Assembly (NCBI RefSeq): GCF_003589595.1
Contig: NW_020654810.1
Coordinates: forward strand, 8,705,084-8,769,083
DNA from: Hyposmocoma kahamanoa
Taxonomy: Eukaryota > Arthropoda > Insecta > Lepidoptera > Cosmopterigidae
Direction: 5' to 3'
DNA length: 64,000 nucleotides
In this document: positions 1-12,882 of the stretch, in pieces
How the letters are laid out: each line of letters begins with the position of its first letter
How positions within the stretch are numbered: position 1 is the first letter of the stretch
Notes under the pieces: generated by a model
Seen by the model: only the letters and a program-made list of their open reading frames with translations
Database searches by the model: none
Told to the model about the DNA's origin: nothing
Translations under genes and position numbers: made by a program

Positions 1-504
1 TTTCGTATTATTAAATAATAGATTAATTTGATAACATATCCTATTTTAATTTATGACATCACTTACCTTGAGAACATTTTTTTTAACATTCGTAATGAAA
101 TTAAGTCATCCTTTATAATAAATAACGATATGTTGTTTTGTGTCGTAATTTGGGAAAAAAACAAAACCGCGAATCATCTAGCTTATTTTGTTATAGCTTA
201 TAAATTATTATAAGCTATGGATTGAATACCTAGATTTATTTTATCTATTTCTTTGTAAACACTTAAATAGTACAAAAGGTATAAAAAATCAGGAGAGAAT
301 AATTATGTGAATCTCAGGGAGCATTATCATGCAATGCAGCATGCAACTACTAACCGGACTGCCTCGACATTGTTCCATTGAGTTAACGAGAATAATGATC
401 TAGATGTGCGCTTGCACATCCGCCGGCTTTTCGGAATAACGGAGGCCTGCTTCTAACAATCATATTGATTCTTTATTGCGAAACTTAAATTGCATAAGCT
501 ATGA

Positions 505-653
505 ACTGCCTCCGTGGCCAATATTTGTATGGCGTACATTTATTTCTCTCGTGAGTTTGGGTGTAATTTGTGGTTGTCTATGTGTGTCTCCATAGCATCC
601 GCGATACAGGATTTCCCTAGTGCTGGGCTATGTTGAGTGTGTGCGTTATTATT
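505..653 (+). repeat. SINE family A (tRNA-derived), internally deleted
   Basis: Starts ACTGCCTCCGTGGCC and jumps to AATATTTGTATGGC, so about 70 bp with the B box is missing; ends TGTTGAGTGTGTGCGTTATT. Compare the full copies at 12672 and 58541. Confidence 0.75.
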
Positions 654-1056
654 ACGCGGATTGTATACATATATTATTCATCTGACTATATAATTAAAAT
701 TACGGTCATATATGAAAAGAAATGCAATCTTGTAGAGCCGTATCTATGACTGATTGCACCTTTCAGCAAGTGGTCAATCCACCATAAATAATTGAATAGA
801 ATATTCTACTTTCCCTTGAAAGTAGAATATTTTAGTAGAATAAATTCAGGAAAAGTGTAAATGCATTCAACAATCAGCTAGGCGAAAAAATTTAGGTTTC
901 ATATACCTTCTTTTTTGTAAAGAATATGCCATCGTCCAATATGGATGATTGGCGACCTAAAGACCCGAAGATCTCTGAACACATAATTTTATCGCAAATA
1001 AGTTATCAACATATCGAGATAATTGTAATGAAGACTTCATATTAAAATTTTTGATA

Positions 1057-1349
1057 TCGTTTTTTTAATGATATCAAAGGAAAACATGAACAAAGCGAGC
1101 GTCTGGTGGTAAGCGACGCGCCTACGCCAGATGCATTGCCACTCTAAGCTTAAAAAGAGCTGAGGGGCATTTTGGGGCACTGCCACTGCGCCTGTCACTT
1201 TGAAACATAAAGTTGACAAGTCCCATGTATCCGTAATTTTACAGACACTCTTCCCCTTCTAAACCGAATCGCACTAATGCTCACATTGCTGCTTGGCTGC
1301 AGAAATGGGTGTAGTACCTGTACTTTCCTGGACGAACTCTTTCACAAAG
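1057..1349 (-). repeat. Repeat family E, full-length
   Basis: About 290 bp; on the minus strand it runs from GTGAAAGAGTTCGTCCAGG through GGCACTGCCA-like and ACAAGTCCCATG-type segments to an A-rich end. Same order as the copies at 6145, 9729, 15395 and 40187. No coding potential; class unknown. Confidence 0.7.
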
Positions 1350-2220
1350 ACTTTCTACTGCTTCTCAATTGCTTACGGTACTTTGTAATATTAATTACAC
1401 TTTTACATGTACACAAATATTCCATTATGTTACGTACATTCATTATAAATACAAGTACTTACGTGACACATACAATCTAAGATGGTGGAAATAAATATTG
1501 TATAGATAAATGTATTCAAATGTATATTTACAAAGAGCAACTCCTACAGTTTCTTGCTCATTGTTCCCAGACGAACCTGCCTTACGAATGGGCAGTGCCG
1601 TTTAATCAATATGATTATTTCAAGTGTAATTCGCTTACCTAAGAAATAAAGATGATATGAGTTTGAGTTTGAGGGGTAAAATATAACATTTCAGTCTCTT
1701 AAATATTATTTTCATGACGCGGTTTCTTTTTTTTATTCTGACTTCTACAAGTATTGAAATAAAAGTTAACTACCAGTATGATGAGATAAACCGCTAAATA
1801 GCATTATAAATAATTCTTCAAATTACTTAGAACTAGGTAACACGTAGCACACATGTCTGACACACCGTTTTACCCTTCAGGCTTATACACAAACATTGCC
1901 TTATGATGTCATGTTAAGCGACAGCTTGTGTATCCGTTGGCAATACTGCCATCAAGGCTAACGCCTCTAAATGACCCACTAGGCTTCGTAATTTGAAGAG
2001 GAATGTATGTGCGCCAATTCAAAGCAATTTTATAACGTTAGAGTAAAACAACATTATTCAAAAACCTGTACTATAAGTTAAAAGACTCTTCGTTACAGAT
2101 AGTTATGAACCAAATCCGTATTTTAAACGGTGTAAACTTGCACTATTTTATATATCAGATTGATTTTCAGGCAATTAAAAGAAAAGTATCTTGAATGTAC
2201 AGAAAACACACCTCCAGCGA

Positions 2221-2372
2221 TAGTGAAGGAGTTCATCCAGGGAAGTTACTGCCTTATATACTTCTCCCGTCAAGCAGTAATATGAGCATTACTGCATTCC
2301 GATTTTGAAGGGTAAGAGTGCTGATGAAATTACAGGTACATGGGACTTGTTTGTGTTACATTTCAGGGAGAC
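2221..2372 (+). repeat. Repeat family E, 5' half
   Basis: Starts TAGTGAAGGAGTTCATCCAG and stops after ACATGGGACTTGT, lacking the distal half. Confidence 0.65.
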
Positions 2373-3504
2373 AGAAAAAAACACTACTCATCTCAAAACA
2401 TTGATACAGCAGCGACAAAATTCTTATGTAGGTACTTTACAAAAATCGTACTCCTTCTCATTTTTACAATGATCTTATCATTTGCGTTTGAAGTGAAAGC
2501 CGCTGTCATTGAAGCACAAATGCGTTATTAGTATCGACGAAGTAAATTAGGTGTAAGAACTAAGTTACTTTCGCTTTTTACAATTCTATTGCGCATAAAT
2601 ACAAATCCTTGTGACAATTTTTCACATCAGCGTATACAGGAAAATTAAGGCTTCCCACGGGAAATTGTAGGTAATCTTCAAGCAATGCCGAAGGGCGGAA
2701 AGCTGAGTTGTGATAGCACTAGTAGTAACTTGCTAAGCTATAAATATTGTAATAGGTACCGTCGTTAGCGTAGAGCGCTCAGAATCTGCATGCACATGTA
2801 ATAGTCGTCAACATTCCGTAACTAGTTGGTAACCATGTCTTCTGAGTGGATTCCATTGCAACTTTTGACCCCACTGTAGGGTTCCATTTTCATATCTCCG
2901 GCTAATTTTAAGGACTTATCTATCGATGAAAGATATTTGATAATTTCGATTATCTAATTAGTTTCATTATTATTTTGAGAATTTTTTTGAGAGGCCATTC
3001 TGAAAAAACAATTTTTTTCATCTGCGGACCTTTCCTGTTTCTGTATAAAACATTATAAAGATCCACAAATATTTTTATGTAGTTTATACTTTTATCTAAA
3101 GATATTTTTAAGATTTTAACTCTGCTACTTAATTATGATACATACTTTATTTTTCAAGCCCTTGTTCTGCAATTACCGTAGCCTGTACGGACGCTACATT
3201 TGTCGCCAAATTTACTTTTCATTTTAGTCCGGAATGAATTACGCCAGTGCCATTTAAGATACTAGGAAGTGAAGTACTGCTCGTGTAATAACATAAATAT
3301 ATAACTCACGATCATTCTTTTCAAATCTACCACAAAATTTCCGAGTGTCAGGCCGAATGGTATAATTACCATCGCCATTCATTTTCAAAGTGCTCATCCC
3401 TAAACCACTAAATATTTGAAATTCACCATTGCCTGAATTGCGAACTGTCAGCCGTGTCTTGGCACTCGAATAGTGCGAATGTGCCAGTCTCGACGTGTTC
3501 GCTC

Positions 3505-3555
3505 GCAATTTACATAAATATCTAAGCATGGTACTTAGATATTTATGTAAATTGC
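3505..3555. repeat. Perfect 22-bp inverted repeat, 7-nt loop
   Basis: Arms 3505-3526 and 3534-3555 (GCAATTTACATAAATATCTA and its complement, plus AG), loop CATGGTA. No T-run follows, so it is not an ordinary terminator. Confidence 0.9.
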
Positions 3556-6144
3556 TTTGGTTTTAAACTTTCTAATTCCTGTTCCCCTATTTGTAAATTA
3601 CATTTTTCAAAGAAATGTGCTGTCGCTTATTGAAATAAAAGAGCTTAGAGGCCTTTATTTAGTACGATATTCGAGTATTTCCACCCCTTTCAGTTTTTGA
3701 AAATTTTAAGGAAATGGTCCATATTCTAAGTTCCGTGGTGTAAATTACCGTAGCTTTTCTTATTACCGTAGTATGAAAGTATTGAATATTTTTAAATATT
3801 ACGTACTATTTTCTGGCAGTACAAAGCATATCCTAACATATTATGATACAAATGTAATATCAATAGGACCAAATATAAAAATAACGTAAGGCACACAAGC
3901 CAGCACAAAATATGTTATACAAATGTTAATGGTAAAACAAAGAGAAAGGAATAAAAAAAATTCGCACACTTGATAGCTCAAATGAGGCCACATCTGCCAA
4001 ATGACAACTCATCTGGAGAGCCGTTTAAAGTTTCTATGAACAAAAGTAGGCGATAACGTTTCTATGGTTACATAGAAGAGTTACAAAATTTCACATTTTC
4101 ATAATTTGTTTCATGTACTTAGTTCATATTATTTTTGTGTTTTTTGACGCGTGATCACTCGTCGTCGGGAATAGTGCAAATCCGCGAACGTAGTATTCGT
4201 AAAAAGCGCGTATCTGCACTAAACCAAATTACTACAGGAAAGGGATTTAACGTTACTACTTTGGTATTTCAATTGCTACGAATTTCATTCTTGCACAGTA
4301 AACATTAATTTATATAGTCTACGGCCTGATATAGATTCCTAACAATAGATAATTTAATATATAATTATAACAATAGATTCCCGTAAATCATACCAAATTT
4401 GGTTGCCACGACGACTTACGCGAATTTAATTTGGTCACTAAATTACCGAAATGGAAACTCATAATCCAATGCTGGTTACGCGTAATTACACTATCCCCGA
4501 CGACGTGACTATATTGTACCAAGGGTACAAATTTATGTCTCAGAAAGTTCGACACCTTTTCTTTTTATATAGAAGAATAAAGGCACAAATGAATTAAATA
4601 AAATATCCTGCCTACAGCGAAGCAATGTAAAAAAATTCAAAATGCATAATGTTGCGTCCAAGACATTTGAACAACATTAGTGGAATACCGTAAGCAGAGA
4701 GAATGTTTATAGCGATCTCATCTTGATAAGTTAGCATCGTTGAGACAAACGTTGACACTTGGTAACATTTTATTACAGCATTACATTATTCAAGTTCAAC
4801 GAACGTCGGATATTCTTCACAACTTCCAGATAGAAGGCAGCCATCACGAGCGCTAGTTTCACTCATCGACGGCGATGACTAAAACTAGTTTTTCTCTATA
4901 AAATTAGCAATAAAAGTTGATGCTCCTTTTTTATCAGTCTGAATTATGGCCTGTAGATAATGACACTTATATACCGAATGGAGGTAAAATGCAATAAATA
5001 ATATTATGCAGTATTTAATAGCACTAAATCCGCAAATATTTATATTATATAATGGTTATGACGAACTTACGATTTCGAAATGTCGAACGATGGACATTAA
5101 ATTTTATGAAATAAATTTTATAATGCGAAGTTCTACAATATTAGTAATATCTTATTAGTAAATATTTAAGTGAGATTAACTTAAAAACATATTACTGTAA
5201 TGTAACAAAGTACCTGCGGTAATCTTATGCAGTAATTAATTCTAAAAATACATCTGTACATTTAATAAAAAATGCACGTTCTTTACTGCAGCGTTGCTTC
5301 TAATGATACAATGTTACACGCTAGCAGTTTTCAAGGACAATTGTATGTGTGCCTACTGACGAACCTGTCAACAAAAAAACGAAAATACACAACATTAGAA
5401 ACCGTAAACTGTGAATAAAATAAAAACATCGTATAGGGACCTAATACAAAAACTGTCTTTTCGAAACAACAAACTCTCTCTGTGGCTATCCTCTATTTAC
5501 ATAGGTGCACATATTCTAAAACAAACCCAGCTAAGTGCAAATATTGCAACGGTCACATGTCGACCGTGCGAATGGGCGAAAAGGCCTCGACCGCTATTTT
5601 GTCGACTATCGCCCCGATACATAAAGCATTGGTGAACAATATGCGTTTCCCACTACAACACTACATAATGCCCAACACTCCAGTCTACAGCACGTTAATT
5701 AACTCGAAATAAAGCAACGTCCTTGTCAATGTAATTGTTAAGACCAGACTGTTGATTTTTGTCGGATAAAGTCCAGTTTAAGTTGTTTGGTGTTTGTAAT
5801 CCTTTCCACTAAAGCGATACTAAAAATAAATAAATTACCACTACAATTAACGACTTCAAAGCACACTTAATTTACGATATGGGGTCCTTGAAACGAGGCA
5901 TGAATAGGCATCTTGTAGACTTCCAGGATAGAGATGGCTAGGACAGTGATTGTATCAACACTGCACTAGGTACCGTCACATTTGGATTCCACTTTCTATT
6001 TAACATCAGGTGGAGTGGAGTCATCTGCCTGTCATGTATAAAACAAAATTAACCTCCAGTATTATAGGTAAGGTTCAATATTTTATGCAAATTGTATAAT
6101 ATTAATTTTGTAAGACTGAAGACAGTTGCATTTGGCAGTCACGT

Positions 6145-6396
6145 GATCAACACGCCTGTCCATAACAGATGCAGTGTCACTCCGTGCTTTAAATCACAAA
6201 GATCTAAAAAAAAATCTGAAGAACACTGCCACTGCGCCCGTCACCCTGAGACAAATTGAAAAGTCCCATGCGCCAGTAATTTCACCAGCAACCTTAACCC
6301 TTCAAACCTAAACGCAGCAAAGCTCACATTACTGCAGAAATAGGTAAAGTGCTACTTTACCTAGTTTTTCCCTGGACGAACTCTTTCACAATGAGC
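6145..6396 (-). repeat. Repeat family E
   Basis: Diverged copy; retains ACTGCCACTGCGCCCGTCAC and CCTGGACGAACTCTTTCACA (its 5' end on the minus strand). Confidence 0.7.
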
Positions 6397-6500
6397 TCTA
6401 CTCCTACTACATTTTATTTGTTTTCTCAAATAAAATAACGTTTCGGGCCATGGTTCCACTAAATAAAAAATAAGGTGGTCTCACTAACTAAAGAAAATAG

Positions 6501-6930
6501 TAGCGATGCGCGATTGTGAATGATTTCAATATTCGACTCGTTAGTAATCGCTAATCCTGTCATTCGAATGTCAAATTAGTAATCTACTAATTTTCGTATT
6601 CGAATTATTTGAATGATCATTCATTACTAATTAGTAGTACTAATCCATAGATTCCCTAGAGCATTTCTGCTCGTGATCACCTAGCCCTCTCTGACATAAT
6701 GGTAAATACTGTATATGTGACGAGGACAGGGATATTTTGGTATGGACATGATGAATGAGGTGTTCCAATATAATAACCATTCGATTCGTGCACCCGACCG
6801 AATGACATTGGCATTCGGTATTGTTAATCATTCGACTCGAGTCGAATGATTGTGCTTGGATTCGACTTAGGCGAATGATTTGCGCATTCAAATGATTAGT
6901 ATTAGTAACATTCAAAGTCGCGCATCGCTA
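6501..6930. mobile_element. hAT-like non-autonomous element with 8-bp target duplication
   Basis: Ends are the 13-bp inverted repeat TAGCGATGCGCGA / TCGCGCATCGCTA. The same 8 bases GAAAATAG flank it on both sides (6493-6500 and 6931-6938). An 8-bp duplication with termini of the form (T/C)A(A/G)NG fits the hAT superfamily. The 430-bp interior has many ATTCGA/TCGAAT motifs and no transposase. Confidence 0.82.
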
Positions 6931-7108
6931 GAAAATAGTTTCATTTTCAGTTGCATAATATTGAAGATAGAGAAATCATGAGACTACACTGTGAAAGTCT
7001 AGAAACTGGCCTGAAAACGCAATGAATATACTTATTGTATTGTTTACTAAAATGTGACAAACATTCTTCATTTTTAAAGAACTACGTAGAACACATCTTT
7101 GCCTTGTT

Positions 7109-7222
7109 AACCAACTTCAAAAAAAGGAGGAGGTTCGCAATTCGACTGTATTTTTTGTGTGTTTGTTATGCGATTACTTTGCCATTTGTAAACCGATTTT
7201 GATGATTCTTAGAAGGTTTTAG
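7109..7222 (+). repeat. MITE family G, 5' part
   Basis: Starts AACCAACTTCAAAAAAAGG and shares AACCGATTTTGATGATTCTT-like sequence with the copy at 43451. Confidence 0.65.
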
Positions 7223-7223
7223 C

Positions 7224-7262
7224 TTAGCGGGGCTATGTTGAGTGTGTATATTATTATTATTT
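7224..7262 (+). repeat. SINE family A, 3' end fragment
   Basis: CGGGGCTATGTTGAGTGTGT matches the tail of the full SINE A copies. A second such fragment lies at 7539-7565. Confidence 0.55.
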
Positions 7263-7656
7263 ATTGCACACAGAATGATGCATGCAACTAACAAATCTGA
7301 AAACCGTATTTTACTTATCTGTTTTTTATTTCTCGACCATTTTCACTACAGTGTCCTACCATAGTATAAGTTTTTATGGTCTCTCTTGATATACGGTTCT
7401 GACTAATGTAACCATGAACTTCTTAAAATCTATTAAATCGCTATTTTCACAGCGAGGCGGCAAAAATATAACATTCCATGTAGTTAAGAAATTTTATAGA
7501 TTCTGTCAATTGCCAAATAACCAAACATTTTGCCTTGTTCGGGGCTATGAGTGTGTGCGTTATTACTATTGTTATTATATGTAGGTCATATATAGGGCTA
7601 GAACGATAGGGTGCCTCTTTATGTCGCTCTCGCGCAAGTCGCGCCTTATTATATGA

Positions 7657-7815
7657 AGCCGCGGTAGCCTAATGGTTTGACCTACCTCCTCTGAAGCAGA
7701 GGCCGTTCGAATTCGGGCTCGCATCTCTGAGTTTCTCGGAAATGATGTGCGAAATTTAATTTGAAGTTCACCTGAGCTTTTTGGTGAAGGAAAACATCGT
7801 GAGGATCTCGAGATG
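7657..7815 (+). repeat. SINE family B (tRNA-derived head)
   Basis: CGCGGTAGCCTAATGG and CCGTTCGAATTCGGGCTCG resemble polymerase III A and B boxes; followed by GGAAAACATCGTGAGG. The minus-strand copy at 51948 has the same order. Confidence 0.75.
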
Positions 7816-8052
7816 CAGGCTTTAAGAAGTAGCTTACTATTAGTAATTGTTGCTTATGTCAAATTTTAGTCGCTTAGTGCCTAAATGTCTACAGTTATTT
7901 TAATTTTGTTTTTTGTTGCACGTAACATGTAACATATTTATTATTATTTGAATTGTGGTGTTCCATATTATTACGGGCCATGACAGAATAACAGCGAGGG
8001 CTATGTAATCAACATAGTCCTCAGAGCCTGAGTCATGGACCCTTTCGACATA

Positions 8053-8213
8053 CTTTTATTTTATTTTATTTTATTTTATTTTTTATTTTATTTTTTTATT
8101 TTATTTTATTATTTTGTATGCTTCTTTTTTATTTTAATTTAATTTTTTGTTATTTTGTTTAAAATTTATGCATGTCAAATAAAGCCTATTTTATTTTTAT
8201 TTTATTTTTTTTA
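8053..8213. repeat. (TTTTA)n simple repeat, interrupted
   Basis: Runs of TTTTA at 8053-8120 and 8186-8213 around an ATGTCAAATAAAGCC segment; probably an expanded retroposon tail. Confidence 0.8.
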
Positions 8214-8217
8214 TGAA

Positions 8218-8350
8218 ACGTTCACAACCCTCGGAAAACGTGTGAAGTTCCCATCCCGCGTTGGGCCAGCGTTACAGGCAATGGCCTGAACCCTCGCCTG
8301 AGAGGAGACCAGTGCCCAGCAGTAGGAAATATAAATGGGTTGATGGTGAT
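8218..8350 (+). repeat. SINE family B, 3' half
   Basis: TTCACAACCCTCGGAAAACG, GAGAGGAGACCAGTGCCCAG, and GGGTTGATGGTGAT are typical of the tail shared by lepidopteran SINE/LINE elements. The reverse of this tail recurs at 51501. Confidence 0.65.
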
Positions 8351-9728
8351 ATGGGTCATCCTTCTTATGGGATCCTGTAAAGTTTCATCTTCGTTTAATA
8401 ATTATACTAGCGTAAGTATTCAGACATCATTTTACAGTGAGTACATTCCTAAGAACATACGTTCATCACCTATGTAAATTGCTTAGCCACGCGGATGTGG
8501 TTAAAATGACGAATTTTTTACTACATATTGTAAGTATGATGTCAACTAACAAGCAAAGAAACACGTTAGACAAGATGCTAACATAACAGCGCACCCGTGA
8601 AGTTTTATTCACTTCTATTTTTAGTGCCTTACCTGTTTCCTATTACACCTTGAAAATTAGTTATGGAATACGTGAACGCGCGGGTAATTACTTTTAAGTG
8701 AAAAAAAATACTAGTAAATTAATGGACGAACGTTTCAGTCTTGGACTCCTTTTACTTCATCTTGCCCTTATTAAACTGTGACAGGTAACGCATAACAAAG
8801 ACTTTAGAAAAACTAATGAGCTTTATGTTTTTTATTGCATTTCAAGTTCGTGGACCTTAAGACGATATACTAGAAGTTAAAGCAGTTGAAGACACCGTTA
8901 GAATTTAGATTGCAATAATATATTGAATCAATATATGGAGGAAATGTGAATATGGCGGCGATCGTAAATCGTAATTAAAGAAACGAGTCTGATGGTGCGA
9001 CCAGTTCTGTGGATATCACGGGGGTTCAACGCTCGCGTGTTTGCCCAGATGCGCCCGCGCACGCTGACCGTGTCACTCGCTTTGTCCACTATCTCTGCCT
9101 ATATAAATCCTCAAACAATTGCTGAATTGAGCAACCTACTTGTAACTTATAGTTTACATTTACAAAATGTTTTACAGAAACATGTGTAACATTTACTTGT
9201 AGTCTAGAGTTAAGTAAAATTGTACATTTGTATAGTGGCCCAAATTAGGTGTTGTAACACAAATGTAAATATTCACAGCGTTCTTAAAACTAGTGACCAA
9301 CCATATGCTTTCGTTTTACCACGTCGTGTTTCGAAAAAACGACAATCGAGCCGCCGTCGGCCACCCACACAATAGTAACACTGTGAAGTCTATAGAGTAG
9401 TTTTTCAAACACTTTATTGCATGGATTGCAGGAAATAAAAATGATACTTTCACATAAGTACTAGTTACGATTGACTTACAAAAATTATTGTTAGAAGAAA
9501 CAAAACCTTTTATGTGCTAAGGAGGTAATGTGCACCTTTCTTTTCATATTTAATTAACGGTTACGGTTAATACCTGACATGGGAAGTGATTACGTTCCTT
9601 CTGGATTAGATATTACATACGTGCAAAAAACATTTCTGTGAGAAAATTTATGTTAGATCCAGTGGTTATAAACGGAAACCACACACACCACCTAGCTATA
9701 GCGGTCTAGTCGAGACACAACAGTTTGC
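8351..9728. other. Intergenic, no gene seen
   Basis: A slightly GC-richer patch at about 8950-9110 has a short open frame on the plus strand, but I recognise no product and see no convincing exon borders. Confidence 0.45.
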
Positions 9729-10010
9729 TTGTAAGTTCCCCCAGGGAAGTACTGCCACCTTACCTATTTCTGCCGGCAAGCAGTAATGTGGGCATTAGTG
9801 TGTTACGGTTTTGAAGGGTAATGGCGCTGGTGTAATTACAAGCACATGGGAATTGTCAACTTATGTCTCAGGATGACGGGCGCAGTGATAGTGCACCTCA
9901 GATCTTTATGATTTAAAGCTCTGAGTTTCACTGCAACTGTTATTGACAGGCGTGTCGCTTACCACCACGACTTGTTCGTCCCGTCACTTGGTATTATAAA
10001 AAAAAATAAT
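9729..10010 (+). repeat. Repeat family E, full-length
   Basis: From CCCAGGGAAGTACTGCC to GACTTGTTCGTCCCGTCACT and an A-run; one of the best copies. Confidence 0.75.
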
Positions 10011-10539
10011 ACAACTTTGTCGCTCTACCACTCTCTGTTAATATAAACAGCATGTCTGTCGCTTCATTTCAAAAATATAGGAAATTAACTTCGTACTAAA
10101 ATGTTTCAAATTGTTTAATACCCTTTTAACTCGTTGAACAAGAAATATAATTAATTATCCTTCACTATCCTAAAGTTTTCTTTAACCGATATTCCTTAGA
10201 TGCCGATCGCAGTCAATAGTTGGAATTAAAAAGATCATATTTTATCAATGTAGAACTATAATCCAGGCATATTTATTAGTTTAAGCCCTCCGGTAGCCTG
10301 TTGTAAAAAATATACACGCCTCACGACTTGCAGTAAAATTAAATCTCAGCCTTGCTCTACAAAAAACATATCTATAGTGTTTATACAGTTTTTTTTGGTA
10401 CTTATAAAACTAATGTCAAGATATCTCCAGAAAACTATAATAAATGTGCCTTAAAAGTAAAGGTATCTCTTTCAACTTACCCTTTTGCTTAGAATAAACA
10501 TCTGGCCTTTGACTTTTCTTCGAATACTTATAGAGCGCC

Positions 10540-10755
10540 GTTGTCGAGTGACTTACACACCAATTTTCATGGTGTTACCATCGCTGAGGTTCCGGGTTCG
10601 ATCCCCGCCCAGGACAGTGTAGAAAAACTAACTTTTCTATATTGTCTTGGGTCTGGGGATTTGTGGTACCGTCGTTGTTTCCGATTTCGATAACACAAGT
10701 GCTTTAACTACTTACTTGGGATCAGAGCAACGTATGTGATGGTGTCTAATATTGT
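10540..10755 (+). repeat. SINE family C (tRNA-derived)
   Basis: A B-box-like GGTTCGATCCCCGCC at about 10593 is followed by the body AACTAACTTTTCTATATTGT, GGGTCTGGGG and a tail ending TGTGATGGTGTC. Related copies at 50423 and 55500 on the minus strand. Confidence 0.7.
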
Positions 10756-12671
10756 CGAATATTATTACTATTGTTAATTATTTATTTATTAAACTTTATT
10801 GATCACAACACGTAACGGTATATGTATATATGATACGTACGATAACAGAAGATGATAATGATTATCACTGTGACAAACTATTCAAAAGCTGCGCATGGAC
10901 ATTATTTTTGAAAGAATAAACTAGGAGACGTTCTGATAGAGTCCGGGAGACCATTCCAGCTTTATTATTACATACGTTTTTACATTTTTGTCGCATTAAA
11001 TCATGATTAATTTTAACGTCTGAGGCAAATATGAAGTCCACAGATAAACGCGTTCCCTACTTATTTAATCAGCTATTGTATTATTTTAGTTACAAATCAC
11101 ATCTATCCACTGACAAAAAGTTCTCGAAAACTGAAATGTTGCACGATTTCAATACAATATACAATCTTTAATAAAATATTGTAATTCGTGCGGTGTCCCG
11201 TTGAATTCTTTCGTAGGGTGCACAGTTTCCTACCTGTGCTGCGCGTTAATGCGGCAAGTATACACAGTATAGTATAGTATAACAATGAAACATTATTAGG
11301 AAACTCCGTTTGATTACAGCCCAGATATCTCAGGGGGCACTTTAATCAACAACAGCTACAATTTATAGCGGGCCACGTTGCGAAAGAAAGCACGATTACA
11401 ATCTCCAGCGCCATTATAAACGATTCTTTGCTCCAGATATTAATCTATTAGAACGCATTTTGAGCATCACGAGGAGAGCTTTTACCGTTAATACGGATAG
11501 TCATTTTGTTAACGAACCGTCATTTAAGAGGGAGTGTCTTCATAGTAGATAACATAACAATACGACCATTGTTGAATTTTGAACAAAACAATGTTTACCT
11601 CTTTTCCCATAGGATAATATTTGAACTTAGTATACCGCAATAAAACCGTTGTAGCAAATTCATTGAATTGTTAATGCACCTTCAAGTAGATAACTCTTAG
11701 CAATTATGTGACTTATCCAGATTCTAAACCAATTACAATTAACTTTAACCAATTAAGTCATTTCGGCTTGATCAAATACAAACATCCATTGAAGTTCCTA
11801 ATATTCTATAATTGTAAGTGCAATTACTTGCTCATCAATTATTTAGAATTATAAAACAAATTCTCTCTACAGCACAAGATTATTTTTATTAAACAGTAGA
11901 TTGCATTTATCACGATAATGACATAGACACTGCAGTCTCGCAGGTGCCTTTATTATATCATTTCTTGCACTCAGTGCTCCGTCCTTGCCTCTGTCAGATG
12001 CAATCTATAGTTATACTTACACGTTCATAATATGATAGCTGATTACTTCCTTTATACGGGTTGGCGTCTATATGATGATGTGACTAGTGAATTACGTAAT
12101 ATTAGCTGCGGAATACTGGCTAAAGGTCATGGTGTTCGCTGACCGTAGCGATGTAGCTACGCGGGGACTGAGGTGTAGCCGGGCTACACTGTCACTGACT
12201 CATGCCGTGACAACAACACCTTAATGTATTTGTCAAGTATGTAAACGAAATCGTGACTTGAACGCACTCCTTCGTGACGATGACTTCAAACACTTTAGTA
12301 AACAAAAGTATATTTATAAATGTCGATACTGCTTTTATGCTACCCGATTACCGTGCTATATTGTACTGTATCTTAGAGAACTGATATCTAGTTATTATGT
12401 CGCAGTGATTAGATGAGATGGCCCAGAAATTGGGCAACAATTTACCAATTAGGAAAACGAAGTTTTCTAGAGTTCTGTTGCAATAGTGTCACTGGATTCA
12501 ATTCGACAATCTGAATCTGGTACGCGTAACATAGAAAATCATGTGTTTCGTGGTACATTATAATAATTACTTATTACACGATTCAGCACCTCAGGTTCAA
12601 CTTTAGTTTTTCCTATTAATAGTTCGTAAATATAGTTGTAATGAGAAGGTGACATTGAGAAGAGCTTAATA
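10756..12671. other. Intergenic, no gene seen
   Basis: AT-rich with no recognisable gene or repeat apart from short AT tracts. Confidence 0.45.
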
Positions 12672-12882
12672 TAATAATAACGCACACACTCAACATAGCC
12701 CCGCACTAGGGAAATCCTGTGTCGCGGGTGCTATGGACACACACATAGACAACCACAAATTACACCCAAACTCACGAGAGAAATAAATTTAGGCCATATA
12801 AATATTTCTCCCGGCCCGGGAATCGAACCTGGGACCTCTGCGTGGCAGTCCGGCATGGTAACCGTTCGGCCACAGAGGCAGT
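12672..12882 (-). repeat. SINE family A, full-length
   Basis: On the minus strand: GCCTCTGTGGCCGAACGGTT (A-box region), GGTTCGATTCCCGGGCCGGG (B box), then the conserved body and TTGAGTGTGTGCGTTATTAT. The tRNA-like head does not complete a tRNA cloverleaf with a proper acceptor stem, so it is a SINE, not a tRNA gene. Confidence 0.88.

Larger units (their letters stand above)
1350..6144. other. Intergenic, no gene seen
   Basis: Apart from the family E fragment at 2221 and the perfect hairpin at 3505, I see only AT-rich sequence. Short frames here have no recognisable product or splice context. Confidence 0.5.

Noticed and set aside
3254..3529. 91-codon minus-strand open frame
   Set aside because: No recognisable product, no splice or promoter context, and its start falls in the perfect palindrome at 3505.
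8060..8210. CRISPR-like or satellite array
   Set aside because: Only an interrupted TTTTA simple repeat with no spacers; the organism is an animal.
12800..12882. Possible tRNA gene (GTGGCCGAACGGTTA ... GGTTCGATTCCCGGG)
   Set aside because: The sequence is the head of a SINE with several copies in the window; the acceptor stem does not pair and the body continues for 130 bp.
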